From positions 124,001 to 188,000 of the forward strand of contig SAXG01000023.1 of assembly GCA_012932865.1 (NCBI GenBank): a DNA stretch of 64,000 nt, written 5' to 3'. The notes below the pieces were generated by a model. The model was not told where the DNA came from, did not search any database, and saw only the letters and a program-made list of their open reading frames with translations. A program made the position numbers and the translations under genes. Position 1 is the first letter of the stretch. Each line of letters starts with the position of its first letter. Positions 11,236 through 20,832 of this stretch are shown in pieces. Source of the stretch: Amylostereum areolatum. Its lineage: Eukaryota > Basidiomycota > Agaricomycetes > Russulales > Stereaceae.

Positions 11236-14200
11236 TCATGATCGCATGGTTGGCTTCGATCGTAATCGGCGTATGAGGAGCCATTTGAGCAGTCTTAAGG
11301 CGGTGGGATGGCGGCGGTAGAAGTCGTCTAGGGGTTTCTTGGCTTTCCCCAGATTTGTCTTCGGTTCCCAGGTATCTTCACTTTGATCGTACCCTTTCCA
11401 ATGGACCAGGAATTCGAGGCGTTTCGACTTTCTACGGACGTCGACGATGGATTCTACTTCGTAGAATTCTTCTCCTTGGATAAGGTCAGGGGGCGGAGGT
11501 GGTGCTTTTTTCTGTTGGTCGAAGGTAGGACCGTTGTGCGGTGATAAGAGGGATTCGTTGAACACTGGGTGTTTACGTCCCCACGTCTTCGGGAGTTGAA
11601 GATGGTACGCCAATGCCCCAACCTTTTTCAGAACTTTGAACGGCCCGAATCGTTTGGCGTCTAGCTTCTGCATCGGTCGTACGGTATGGATCACCGTCTG
11701 TCCGTCGCGAGTTTTGGCTTCCAACCATACGAAGTCCCCGACATGGTAGTCCACGGGGTCGGCTTTGTTACGATCATAGAACCGCTTCTGATCATTTTGA
11801 GCGGCCTTGAGGGCGGAGCGTGCTTCGGTGTAGATGTCTCGCATTCGTTGGGCGAGTTCGTTGGCCGTGGGGTTGGTTGTTTCGCGGCGGGGATTTGTTC
11901 CGAGGTAGAGTTCGCGACCGTAATTGGCGAAGTTAGGGGACATGCCGATGGATGAATGGGTCATATTGTTGAACGCGGTCATGGCCAGGGGTAGGAAATG
12001 GGCCCAGTCGTCCTGACGATGGTTTACATAGATGCGGAGGTAGTTTTCCATCGTCATATTGGAGCGTTCGGTTTGTCCATCGGTTTGGGGGTGGTACGCC
12101 GTGGAGGGGTTGGCTTCAATTCCCAGTTGTTCGCACAAGGCCTTCGTGAATTTGGAGACGAATACGCTGCCTCGGTCGCTGACAATCTTTCGCGGGACAC
12201 CATGATGGGGCACGACATTGCGTAAGAATTCTTTGGCTAATTCGTCTTCGGTGAGGTCTTTGGTTGTGGCCCAGAATACGACTTGCTTGGTGCCCATGCA
12301 GTTGACATTGCAGATGGCGTCGTATTCTTCTGAGACGGGTAACGGCATGACAAAGTCGATGGAGACGTGCTCCCATGGTCCCTTGGGAGGCTCGTGTGGA
12401 TGCAGCGGGGCGGCTATTTGGTCGTGGCGTATTTTGTTCCGTTGGCACGTTTCGCAGCCTTCGACGTACTTTCGTACGTCGTCTCATATTGCCGGCCACC
12501 AATAGTTGCGCGTGATGAGTTCGTGTGTTTTGTAGCGTCCTGGGTGTCCATTGAGTGGTCCGTCATGGTGAGCCTGGATGATGTCTGCGCGTAGCTTTTT
12601 GTCGCGGGGTACGTAGATTCGTTGTTGGAACGTAAAAAGATTGTTTTCTTGTTCCTTCCATCCCTTGACTTTCATGGCTAGCGCTCTTTTTACTGAGTCA
12701 TCCTGCTTGGTTGTCCCTTTTATGCGCGTGATGAAGGCGTTTTCCGGTCCATCCACCATTATTCCTGATCCATTGGGTGTCCTGAGTGCACGAAACAGCT
12801 CGTTTTTAAGGAGGACGACGTCTTTGTTGTCATTTTCCCCCTTTTTAAGCCCCGCCTGTCGTGAAATGGCGTCGGGCTTGCCCATTTGGTTGCCGGCTTT
12901 ATGCGTCAGGGTGAAGTCGTACTCCTGTAACTCCATTAACCATCTTGCTTGTCGTCGGTTGAGTTTCTGCGCCTTCCGGAAGTAGGTCAGGTTGCGGTGA
13001 TCGGTCCATATGTCGAACGGTTGTCGGGCGTCCATAAGGTATTGTCGCCATTCGTCTAGGGCCGACATGATCGCTAGCAGTTCCTTATCGTAGATTTCGT
13101 AGTTGCGTTCGGCTGGGCTCAGTGCTTTGGAAAAGTAGGCAATGGGGTGCCAGTGGCCGTTGGCTTGCTTCTGCGATAGTACTGCTCCGGTGGCGTAGTC
13201 GGATGAATCGGCTTCGACACGGAACTTTTCGTTGTCCGTGGGAATGGCTAGGACCGGTTGTGATGTGATTCGCCGTTTGAGCTCTTCGAAGGCCACTTGT
13301 TGAGCGTCTGTCCATTCCCAGTCCGTATGGCCCGTGAGTTTGGTTAGGTCATGCGTGATTCGACTGAAATCCGGTACAAAGCGTCTGTAGAAGTTGCAGA
13401 ATCCGAGGAATGATTGTAATTGTTTTTTTGTCGTGGGGGCGGTCCAGTTGGTAATAGCTGCGACTTTGGCGGGGTCCATTCGGACCTTGCCGTGTCCTAC
13501 GATCATTCCTAGGTATTCGATTTCTTCCTGCTCGAAGTCGCATTTTTCCGGTTTTAGGTACAGGTTGTTGTCGCGTAGGATTTGGAGTACCTGTTTGACG
13601 GCCTGCCGGTGTTGTTCAAGCGTTTCCGTAAAGATCAGGATGTCATCGAGGTAGACAACTACAATGCCTTCATGGATCAGGTCTCGGAAGAGGTCGTTCA
13701 TCATGGCTTGGAAGGTGGCGGGCGAGTTCGTGAGGCCGAAAAACATGACCGTTGGTTCAAAGAGTCCCTTGTTGGTGCGGAATGCGGCTTTCCATTCGTC
13801 TCCTTCTTTGATACGGACGTTGTTGTATCCCCATCGTACGTCGAGTTTGGTGAATACCTTGGCTCCTTTTAACTTGTCGAGGAGTTCCTGTACGAGTGGG
13901 AGTGGATAACGATTTTTTATGGTCATGTCGTTAAGCCGTCTGTAGTCTTGCACCGGTCGGAGGGATCCGTCTTTCTTTTTAATGAAGAAAAACGGTGAGG
14001 CCATCGGGGATTTTGAGTTGCGGATGCGTCCGGAGCGTAGGTTTTCTTCGAGAAAGTCGTCTAGTTTCCCTTGCTCGTCAAGCGTTAATGGGTAGACTTT
14101 GCAATCTACGGGTGTGAAATCGGGCTTGAGTTCGATGGCGTGGTCCCAAGGTCGTCTTTTTGGGAGTTTATCAAAGTCGTCTTTGTCGAAGATGTCCTTA

Positions 14201-15735
14201 AATTCGTGATAATCCGAGGGGACGCGTTCCGCGAAGGTTCGAGCCTTTTTCTTCGCGTTTTCCGCAATGGCGATGTCCGAAGCAAGTGTCCTGACGTATA
14301 GCGAGGTCGATGATTGGTAACCTTCCCAGTCAAAGGCGTATAATTGTTCGCCTTCTTCTAGAGGGTAGACTTCGTCAGGTGTTTCCTCATCTTTCTCATC
14401 GATGTTGAATTTCGTGGGTTGGCATTCCTGGGGGCACCTGTCGAACATGATAGTCCCGTCTGTCCAATTGATCGACGGGTTGTGCTGTCGAAGCCATTCG
14501 TGACCGATGTAGACGTTCATTCCGAGGTGTGAAACCGCCAAGTCAAGGTCTTCTTCGTGCCCGTGAATGGTTACATGCGCTGTAACGTACTCGGTTATTG
14601 GTCCTCCCGAGTTGTGGGTTCCGTCTGCGTTTTTAACCGGAATCGGTCGTGCGGTTTTCTTAGTAGGGATGTCGTGTTTTTTGACGAAGGCTTCGTCAAT
14701 GCATGACCCCGTACATCCGCTATCGATTAGGGCCTGGGCGTTTACTGTCTTTGGACCGAACTGGAGCCGGATGGGGACGTTGATCTGCTCTCGTCGTCCG
14801 TTTGATCGTATGAACCTCATGGGTGAGTGAAGCTCGTGCAAGGCTTGGATCGCTTGTTCGTCTCCCATTCGGCCGATCTCTTGAACGGCTTCGTGGGTGG
14901 CTTCTTCTCGTCGCTTATGATGAGTCCATATCCGTAGTTCTGCGATCGCGCTTTCAGGTTTGTCTTCCCTTAAGCGTTTCAAGGTCCATTGCGCAGTTCT
15001 TGGTAACGCATATTTTCGTGACGTATCTACACTTGTGGGGGGCGCCCCTGCCATCGCGCCTCCCCTGTCCCGAGCTAAACTCGGGTCCACCGGGATTTCC
15101 CTGTCAATGCAACCCCCGTCTCCGTTTTCCGGCTTCGTGTCCCCAACCTTGCAAGAAGGATCTGGCGTGTATCCGCCCTGAGGAGGTCGAACTATGCCCT
15201 TTTCCTCTCGGGGAGGTGGTTGGGTGACATCCGTATCCTCCTCATGGATGGTGCCCACATGAGCGCGCGATGTCTTAGGGAGTTTCACCGGTGGCACTCG
15301 GAGGAAGGGGTTGAACGCGGGCCATGTGAAGGTCCGCGGCTTGATTGGATCCAGGATTTTCGGGGCGGCCCAGTCGACGGTGTTGAAGGCCGTCCATCCG
15401 ACCGGGAATTTCTTCCTTTCTTCGTCCTTTTTGAGGGCAGGCTTCTCACCTGGGCTACAGTTTATCGTCGTGTTGGACGTGCGGAGCGACATATATGGGG
15501 GAGGAGGGGATTTAATTGTGTCCAGCGACGTGCCCCAGCCATCGCGCGTCGTAGTCTCGGTCTTCACCGAGTCCTTTTCCAGTGAGGGATGTACATGTGA
15601 TCGTAAACGAGAATGGGGCCAGTGATTGAAGAAATCCGGGTCAGGGAAGCGAGAGGGTACAGAGAGTCCTGATGATAGAATGCGAGAAAGAGGCCATCGA
15701 GAAACTGGTTTCGAGGCGTTGGATGCCGTGTTCAT
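11236..15735 (-). pseudogene. pol: Chromovirus pol polyprotein with one internal stop
   Basis: Reading from 15735: aspartic protease with ALIDSGCTGS, reverse transcriptase with the KDGSLRPVQDYRRLN region and the YLDD catalytic box, RNase H (VEADSSDYATGAVLSQ, TDHRNLTYF), then the integrase HHCC zinc finger, integrase core with D (SIDFVMP), D (VSDRGSVF) and E (QTDGQTERSN), and a chromodomain near the C terminus (EFLVHWKGYDQSEDTWEP). The frame is broken by TGA at 12486-12484, between the His pair and the CETC cysteines of the integrase zinc finger; everything else is open for about 1,500 codons. The first ATG lies 11 nt after the gag stop and in the -1 frame relative to gag, so expression needs reinitiation or a frameshift. 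Confidence 0.93.
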
Positions 15736-15746
15736 CCTTCGCCCCT

Positions 15747-17465
15747 CTAAAAATCCGACTCCGCGTCGGCATCCGATCCACCGCTCTTGGTGCTCCTGTC
15801 GTCGATTACCTTGTCTTTGTCCTTCTTCTTCTTCTTTGCTTCCGTCTTGGGCGTCGGCGTGGTTTTGCCGTCGGTTTCCACCAGAGCGCGGAGGATCATC
15901 TTTCGCTGCTCGTCGTCTAGAGTGTTAATCCATTCTTTGGGCGAGGCGAACTCTTCCGTGGTCTGGGACCGTGCTTGCTGGTTGGGGTTGCGTTTGAAGG
16001 GAGGCGGTCGCGGGGTGTTCGAGGAGCGGGGTCCTTTGTAATTGGGAGACGTGCTGTAACGATCGCGTCCCCACTTTTTTCGGATATATTCGACCGACGC
16101 TTTGCAGTCCTTGGAGATGTGGTTGGTCATTCCACATTTGAAGCAGCGTCCCTTGGTATCGACGGCGCCTATGTCCATGGCTTGTCCACCGCCTCCATGA
16201 ATGGTACCCGTGGCATCTTTGACGTCTTTGGGTTTGGAGGTGGTATGGGTGGAGGAGGAGGGGTGTCCGCGGTGCATTTCGGAGATTTCGCGCCAGGCAT
16301 TGTCCATCTCGGTGACGCGTTTCTTCCAGTCGGTGTATGTGGTGGGGACCGGCGGGCTGCGGAAGATGTTCTTCAGTATCTCTATCTTGATGTTGGCTTT
16401 GAGAATACGAAGGAACCAGGCGTCGTCGTTGGTGGGGATAACGTTGGCGCGTCGCGCAATTTGTTCGAACTTAACGAAGAATTCATCGGCTGATTTGTTC
16501 CCCATTTTGAACTGATCCAGTTCATTGAGCGCGTCTTGCTGATCCGAGGTGCTGACGAAGGAAGCGTCGAGGGCGGTGATGAAGTTGGCTATAGTGACCG
16601 TGGTTCCGGCGGTGAGGACATTGGCGTCTTTGAAGTTGCGCGCCCATTCCTTGGCGGCGCCTTCCCTCATGTAACTGAGAATGAAGCGGACTTGGTCGAT
16701 TTCACTGACGAAGTCTTGGGGGGCCACTTCGATGTAACTGGTGACTTCATGTTTGAAGTCCGCGTATTCAGAACGTTTTCCGCTGTACTCCCGTGGTTTG
16801 GCGGCGTGGATTTTTTGTTTAGCGGTAGCGGCTGTCGGCGCTCCTGGGGCGGTGGGAGTGAATGCGGCGATGATTAGGTTACTGAAGGCGTGCCAGTTTC
16901 CGGCGTCAACATAGGCCCATTGTGTTCCATTTAATGGGTCGTCGGTGAATTCGAATTTGGCGACTTCGTACGCTATTCCATTAAGGAAAGCGTAGCGGGT
17001 ATTTCCGATGACGGGGGCGAATGCGGCGATGTTGGCGGGGCAGTTGGTTTGATCGGCCGCGCGGCGGTTGAGGACAGTGGCGGCCATGGCTTGTCTTCTT
17101 TTCCAGGCGGATGAGGGGGGGGAGTGGGGTCGTAGGGGTCCGGTGTGGGTTCGGACTTGGAAGGTTCGAGGGGGTGGGTTATACGGTGGGGGTGGGGGTG
17201 GTGCGGGGGGAGGTTGGTTCCTCAGACGTTCTTCGCGTCGGTCGTAGTCTAGGGCGATGAGTGCGAGGTCGTCTTCAGTGAAGGCTTGATTCCCTTCTTC
17301 GTCGGCACACCACTCTCCGTCAACAAAGTAGACTTGGTCTTCTTCTTTGTCTCCTTCTAGGTGGATGAAGTAAAGAAATCTTCGTTCCCTTCGGAGGTAT
17401 TCTTCGGTGATTCCTCGGGGGAGGGGATGGGGACTACGGGGGCGTAATCCGTAAGTGGACGACAC
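15747..17465 (-). CDS. gag: Chromovirus Gag
   Basis: Structural protein that would form the retrotransposon particle. The middle resembles the retrotransposon gag core (AAKEWARNF ... LNELDQFKMGNKSADEFFVKFEQIARRANV). A CCHC zinc knuckle follows (CFKCGMTNHISKDC) and then a basic lysine-rich tail. The frame opens at 17465 with GTG; the first ATG is at about 17087 (MAATVLNRR), giving roughly 447 residues. The same frame extends upstream through a single TAA into the ORF at 17469-18221, so the N terminus may really begin there. It ends TAG at 15749-15747, just before pol. Confidence 0.88.
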   Translation of the reverse strand: MSSTYGLRPRSPHPLPRGITEEYLRRERRFLYFIHLEGDKEEDQVYFVDGEWCADEEGNQAFTEDDLALIALDYDRREERLRNQPPPAPPPPPPYNPPPRTFQVRTHTGPLRPHSPPSSAWKRRQAMAATVLNRRAADQTNCPANIAAFAPVIGNTRYAFLNGIAYEVAKFEFTDDPLNGTQWAYVDAGNWHAFSNLIIAAFTPTAPGAPTAATAKQKIHAAKPREYSGKRSEYADFKHEVTSYIEVAPQDFVSEIDQVRFILSYMREGAAKEWARNFKDANVLTAGTTVTIANFITALDASFVSTSDQQDALNELDQFKMGNKSADEFFVKFEQIARRANVIPTNDDAWFLRILKANIKIEILKNIFRSPPVPTTYTDWKKRVTEMDNAWREISEMHRGHPSSSTHTTSKPKDVKDATGTIHGGGGQAMDIGAVDTKGRCFKCGMTNHISKDCKASVEYIRKKWGRDRYSTSPNYKGPRSSNTPRPPPFKRNPNQQARSQTTEEFASPKEWINTLDDEQRKMILRALVETDGKTTPTPKTEAKKKKKDKDKVIDDRSTKSGGSDADAESDF

Positions 17466-17468
17466 GGT

Positions 17469-18221
17469 TTAGAGTGGGCGAGGGATTTGGGGCGGGGTTG
17501 CGATGTAGGGGACGGGGATCTGATCCCAGTCGTTGTTATTGAGGTTTTCTGGTTCTCCCCACTCGAGGTTGTCGGGGTCGTATTCAAGGGATTCGTCGTC
17601 GACGAGGGTAGTAGTGTCGGAGAGGTATAGGTCGAGGATGTCGTCGACTTCGTCTAGTTCGCTTCCAATTCCTCCTCCGTCTCCGATGGTCCAAGGCCCA
17701 AGTGGATAAATCCGCGGGGATCCGTCCAGGGATCGCAAGCTACTGGGTGCGGACCTGCTGGAATCTGAATCCTCGTGGGTTGAGGGGAGGGGACTGCTGG
17801 GGGCTGTCCAGAAGCCTTCTTCTTGCGGTGGCGGGCTTGGCGTTGGCGTTGGCCTCCCACCTTCTGGGCTGGTCGTGGTGTAGATGGGGATGGGGGTGTG
17901 GGGCCCGTACCACTGATTTGGTAGTTGTTCATTCCGGTAGATTGCAGAGAAATAGGGCCGGAACTCAAGCCGGGGATGGCCCTGTTCAATTGATACGATG
18001 ATCCGAGTCCAGTCAACTCGAACCCGAAATCCCCAATCAGGGTTGCTCGCAGAGGCGTAGACCCAGTTGTGGGCGTCGAAGAGGTTGTCGCCAAAGTAGG
18101 CGGTGATGGCGGTGTCACGTTCGATTTCGGTGACGGCTGTGAATTCTTCGCGTTCATACACGAAGTCGAAGTCGGGGAAATGGAAGTTTTCTTCTTCCAA
18201 GGCTTGGTGTTCCTCTCCCAT
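17469..18221 (-). CDS. Extra ORF upstream of gag in the chromovirus
   Basis: 250-codon acidic ORF starting at ATG 18221 (MGEEHQALEEENFHFPDF) in the element leader. It is rich in acidic residues, proline and serine, with a strongly acidic C-terminal third (SELDEVDDILDLYL). I recognise no domain. It stops at TAA 17471-17469 and is in the same frame as gag with only two codons between the stop and the GTG that opens gag. It is either a separate product, an N-terminal gag extension reached by stop readthrough, or a gag frame broken by one mutation. Confidence 0.7.
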   Translation of the reverse strand: MGEEHQALEEENFHFPDFDFVYEREEFTAVTEIERDTAITAYFGDNLFDAHNWVYASASNPDWGFRVRVDWTRIIVSIEQGHPRLEFRPYFSAIYRNEQLPNQWYGPHTPIPIYTTTSPEGGRPTPTPSPPPQEEGFWTAPSSPLPSTHEDSDSSRSAPSSLRSLDGSPRIYPLGPWTIGDGGGIGSELDEVDDILDLYLSDTTTLVDDESLEYDPDNLEWGEPENLNNNDWDQIPVPYIATPPQIPRPL

Positions 18222-18683
18222 GTACTAGCCCCCGAGTCGAGGACGGTTACTAGTACGGCAAGGGGATCGGGTGTCGAGGGATATGTCACTGGTCTTTCCA
18301 ATCGCAAGACGGTCTGCCTCAGCCTTCTCGGCCTGTTGGCTGTCTCTTCGTTCAAGGGTCACGAGCCCAAGAACTTCTCGGGTCACTTTCCCTTTGTCGC
18401 TTTTACTAGCCTCCTACACCGTTAGGTGCACCTTCAACTGTCACGTCTGGGTTCTCGTGGTGTTCGAGGGGCCCCGAGTACGTGTAACGTAACGCGGTTA
18501 CGTCAAGCCGGCGCCGCTGATGCGTGCACACGACCACAGAATCGGGGTGACTAGTCGCGTACGCTGGGGGCAATGATCCGAGGCGGCACGAAGAAAAAGT
18601 GGAGTTAGTAGCGCAATAAGGCGTCTACTACGAACAGGTATGCTACGCTACGATGGTCGTCGGGTAGTGCGATGGTAAAGTAG

Positions 18684-18693
18684 ATCTCGACCT
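18684..18693 (-). promoter_or_regulatory. Putative self-complementary primer-binding site
   Basis: Two bases inside the 5' LTR end, the sense strand reads AGGTCGAGAT. There is no TGG expected for pairing with a tRNA 3' CCA end. Instead it is the exact reverse complement of ATCTCGACCT at 18796-18787 in the LTR, 36 nt downstream of the TATA box. This is the arrangement of self-primed elements such as Tf1 of fission yeast (family knowledge); use here is inference. Confidence 0.72.
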
Positions 18694-18786
18694 TATGTCA
18701 GCAACGGCCTTAGTGACGAGCACTAGGCGACGACGTGTGACACAAGTGAAGAGGGACGATGGGGGGTAAGGTCGGTAGTATTGACT

Positions 18787-18796
18787 AGGTCGAGAT
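18787..18796 (-). promoter_or_regulatory. Predicted transcript 5' end / self-primer
   Basis: Sense strand ATCTCGACCT, complementary over 10 nt to the site at 18684-18693. It lies at the distance from the TATA box where fungal transcription may start, so the RNA 5' end could itself be the primer. Confidence 0.6.
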
Positions 18797-18824
18797 GGGG
18801 AATATGTACAGGAGGAATGGAGCC

Positions 18825-18832
18825 CTTATATA
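18825..18832 (-). promoter_or_regulatory. LTR TATA box
   Basis: TATATAAG on the sense strand of the 5' LTR (also in the 3' LTR at the matching position). Best candidate core promoter of the element. Confidence 0.75.
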
Positions 18833-19188
18833 CTACGAGGCAGAGTCACTTAGTAAGCTACGACACACGGCGGTCAGTAAGCAGAGCTAAGTATAGATAC
18901 ATGCGCAGCAGGATCAGTAAGCGAGACAATAAGGATGAGCCGGGTCCGGAGCGGCATGATGTCATGCGCAGCGTTATGATGTCATGTGGAGTCAAAGGAA
19001 GCGATGATAAGATGAGCCTGGGGTCATGACGTCAGGAAGGAGCAAGGATAAGCCGAGTCTCCACCGGAGTGACGGAGTATTGCTAAGTGACGAGTAGTCA
19101 GATAGAAATGAAAATAAAAATGAATTGGGATATTATCCCCGAGGTCCCCGAGGTGTCCGAGATGTCCGGAATGGTAACGTTCATGACA

Positions 19189-20654
19189 TCTAGAAGATAA
19201 TAATTCCTCAGAACTGGCGCCCAAGGTAGGAGGATGGAATGCTGGGGTCTCAAAGGGAGGAGGGAATGGTAGAGGAGACAGCTTGGAAAGACCCAGAGTG
19301 TTGCCAGCAGATAGCTCCAGTTTACTCTTCATATGAATCTTATATATCTCTGTCTCAAGAGAGTTCTGTCGCAAAATAAGAAGATACCTATCCCATGATC
19401 TATCAGAGAAGACATATACACAAGACACACAACAACTTACCACATTGGCCGCAAGATTTGCATATCAGATGTTTTGAGGCCCAAGACATACTCAGACCTT
19501 ATGAGCCGGATGTTTCTCAGCTGCTCCTCATTTCCGAGGTAGAACTCAAAGAGCTCTGAGAATGACAACTGAAACAGAGTGAGCAGTTGATACACACTGG
19601 AAAGTGATCAGAAACAACCTTGGCAAGATCATCACTATCAGAGACGGTGCTGGTGGAAGGCGGGGCATAGGATAACTAATAGCAGCAGCAGGTGCTAGAA
19701 TTTGCGTGACGGTGACCTGCCTATCTTCGAGGTGTTTCCTGAAATACACCAACCGCACATGATTATCCTGGGGTACAGACGCCGATGAGGTACCATGAAC
19801 GGATGACTTACAGCTGAAGGTCGATGATGTACCTGTCGTGCGTGCTCGGATCTCGAAGATGTTCAATTTTGTTCGCGCGATTGACCTCGACTTGCCGCTC
19901 GTTCGCACTATAGAGCTTCCTCAGGTCCGAGGGTGATTGCTGACGCCGAGCGCGTGAGCAATACGGGCCAGGCAACATGCGCAAGAACTGACCTGAAGGA
20001 GGTCTGCATGATCTCCCGCTATTCCCGCTGTGGTGGGCCCCGGACCGTGGTCTGTGGATGTTATCAGCGGAAGGGTTTCCGAGGCGCCAACCTAGCGTTG
20101 CTCACCCGTTGCACGCTGCTTCCCCTTCGAGCCACTGCTGCTCGCCACAGATACGATCTCCTTGTCGCTCTCGACACTTGCTCCGGAGGTTCTCAGTCGT
20201 TTTGCCTGAGCATCATGGACCGATTCCGACGGCCGCTTCGTAGGGCTGGCACTTTGCGCGCGTTCGTTAGGACCTGTTCGGGAAATTGCGTGAGGGTCAA
20301 TCAAGCTAAACGGCCTGCGAACGTACGAAAGGGTGTAAATCGAAGCGGGCGGCGTTGGCCCGTGGTTGGAGCTACAAGTTAGAAATGGATACGGCCTTCA
20401 GTGCCAGCCATCGATGAGTCGAACCACGGTACGTACTTGATGCTCGATTAAACCGGATTGTTCTCTGATGTAAAGAAACAGGTCTTGTCAGTTGAATATC
20501 GGGGTCCGGGAGTTGTGCGCCTTACAGGTGTCACCGGAAGAGGGTGGACAATTCGTGTGGAGAATGGGCGCGGAGGCGACTCCTCCGCACGAATCAGACC
20601 TGGGGTTGTATCCGTGTCGGCTGTCGGTGGCACGTCCGGGTCGGGTTCGTTCAT
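19189..20654 (-). pseudogene. 5' exons of the split helicase gene
   Basis: Minus-strand exons from ATG 20654 (MNEPDPDVPPTADTDTTPG) through a basic Ser/Thr-rich part (SASPTKRPSESVHDAQAKRLRTSG), a polar helical part (QSPSDLRKLYSANERQVEVN; KHLEDRQVTVTQIL) and a last exon (FSELFEFYLGNEEQLRN ... LGASSEELLSSR) that runs without a break into the frame of the helicase at 10650 once the LTR element is set aside. Intron phases were checked for most joins; the first donor is uncertain. The helicase N terminus is not a recognised domain. It is possible that these GC-richer exons belong to an older host gene and that the AT-rich helicase part joined it later. Confidence 0.62.
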
Positions 20655-20832
20655 GATAAAATATTGATTTCGCTTCGGACGACGAGGTGAAGGCGTAGAC
20701 AGGTCAAAATGGGGTCGAGAGGGGTCGTGGTCGACGTGAGAGCAAAGAGACACCCTCAGCCCTTCCGTTCGCGCACCACTTTTCCTCTTGCTTTCCTCAA
20801 ACCACGTCTCTCCCCGTCTCACCTTTTTGTCC

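Larger units (their letters stand above)
10651..19188 (-). mobile_element. Ty3/gypsy chromovirus, full length, inserted in helicase gene
   Basis: An 8,538-bp LTR retrotransposon lying on the minus strand. The two LTRs are both 493 bp, begin TGTCA and end TGACA, and differ at only two sites (10713/18758 and 10795/18840). A perfect 5-bp target duplication TCTAG flanks it (10646-10650 and 19189-19193). In transcript order it has 5' LTR, primer-binding site, 474-nt leader, an extra ORF, gag with a zinc knuckle, pol with protease, reverse transcriptase (YLDD), RNase H, integrase and a C-terminal chromodomain, a polypurine tract and the 3' LTR. Domain order RT-RNaseH-INT and the chromodomain place it in Ty3/gypsy chromoviruses. 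One in-frame stop in pol suggests this copy is defective or needs help from another copy. The near-identical LTRs point to recent insertion. Confidence 0.96.
18696..19188 (-). repeat. 5' LTR of the chromovirus
   Basis: 493 bp, promoter-bearing copy for the minus-strand element. It ends beside the TCTAG target duplication at 19189-19193. It includes a TATA box and the predicted transcript start. Confidence 0.97.

Noticed and set aside
19402..19442. 41-nt intron with GTAAGT donor in the last 5' exon of the helicase gene
   Set aside because: Removing it breaks the frame, whereas reading through keeps it open; not used.
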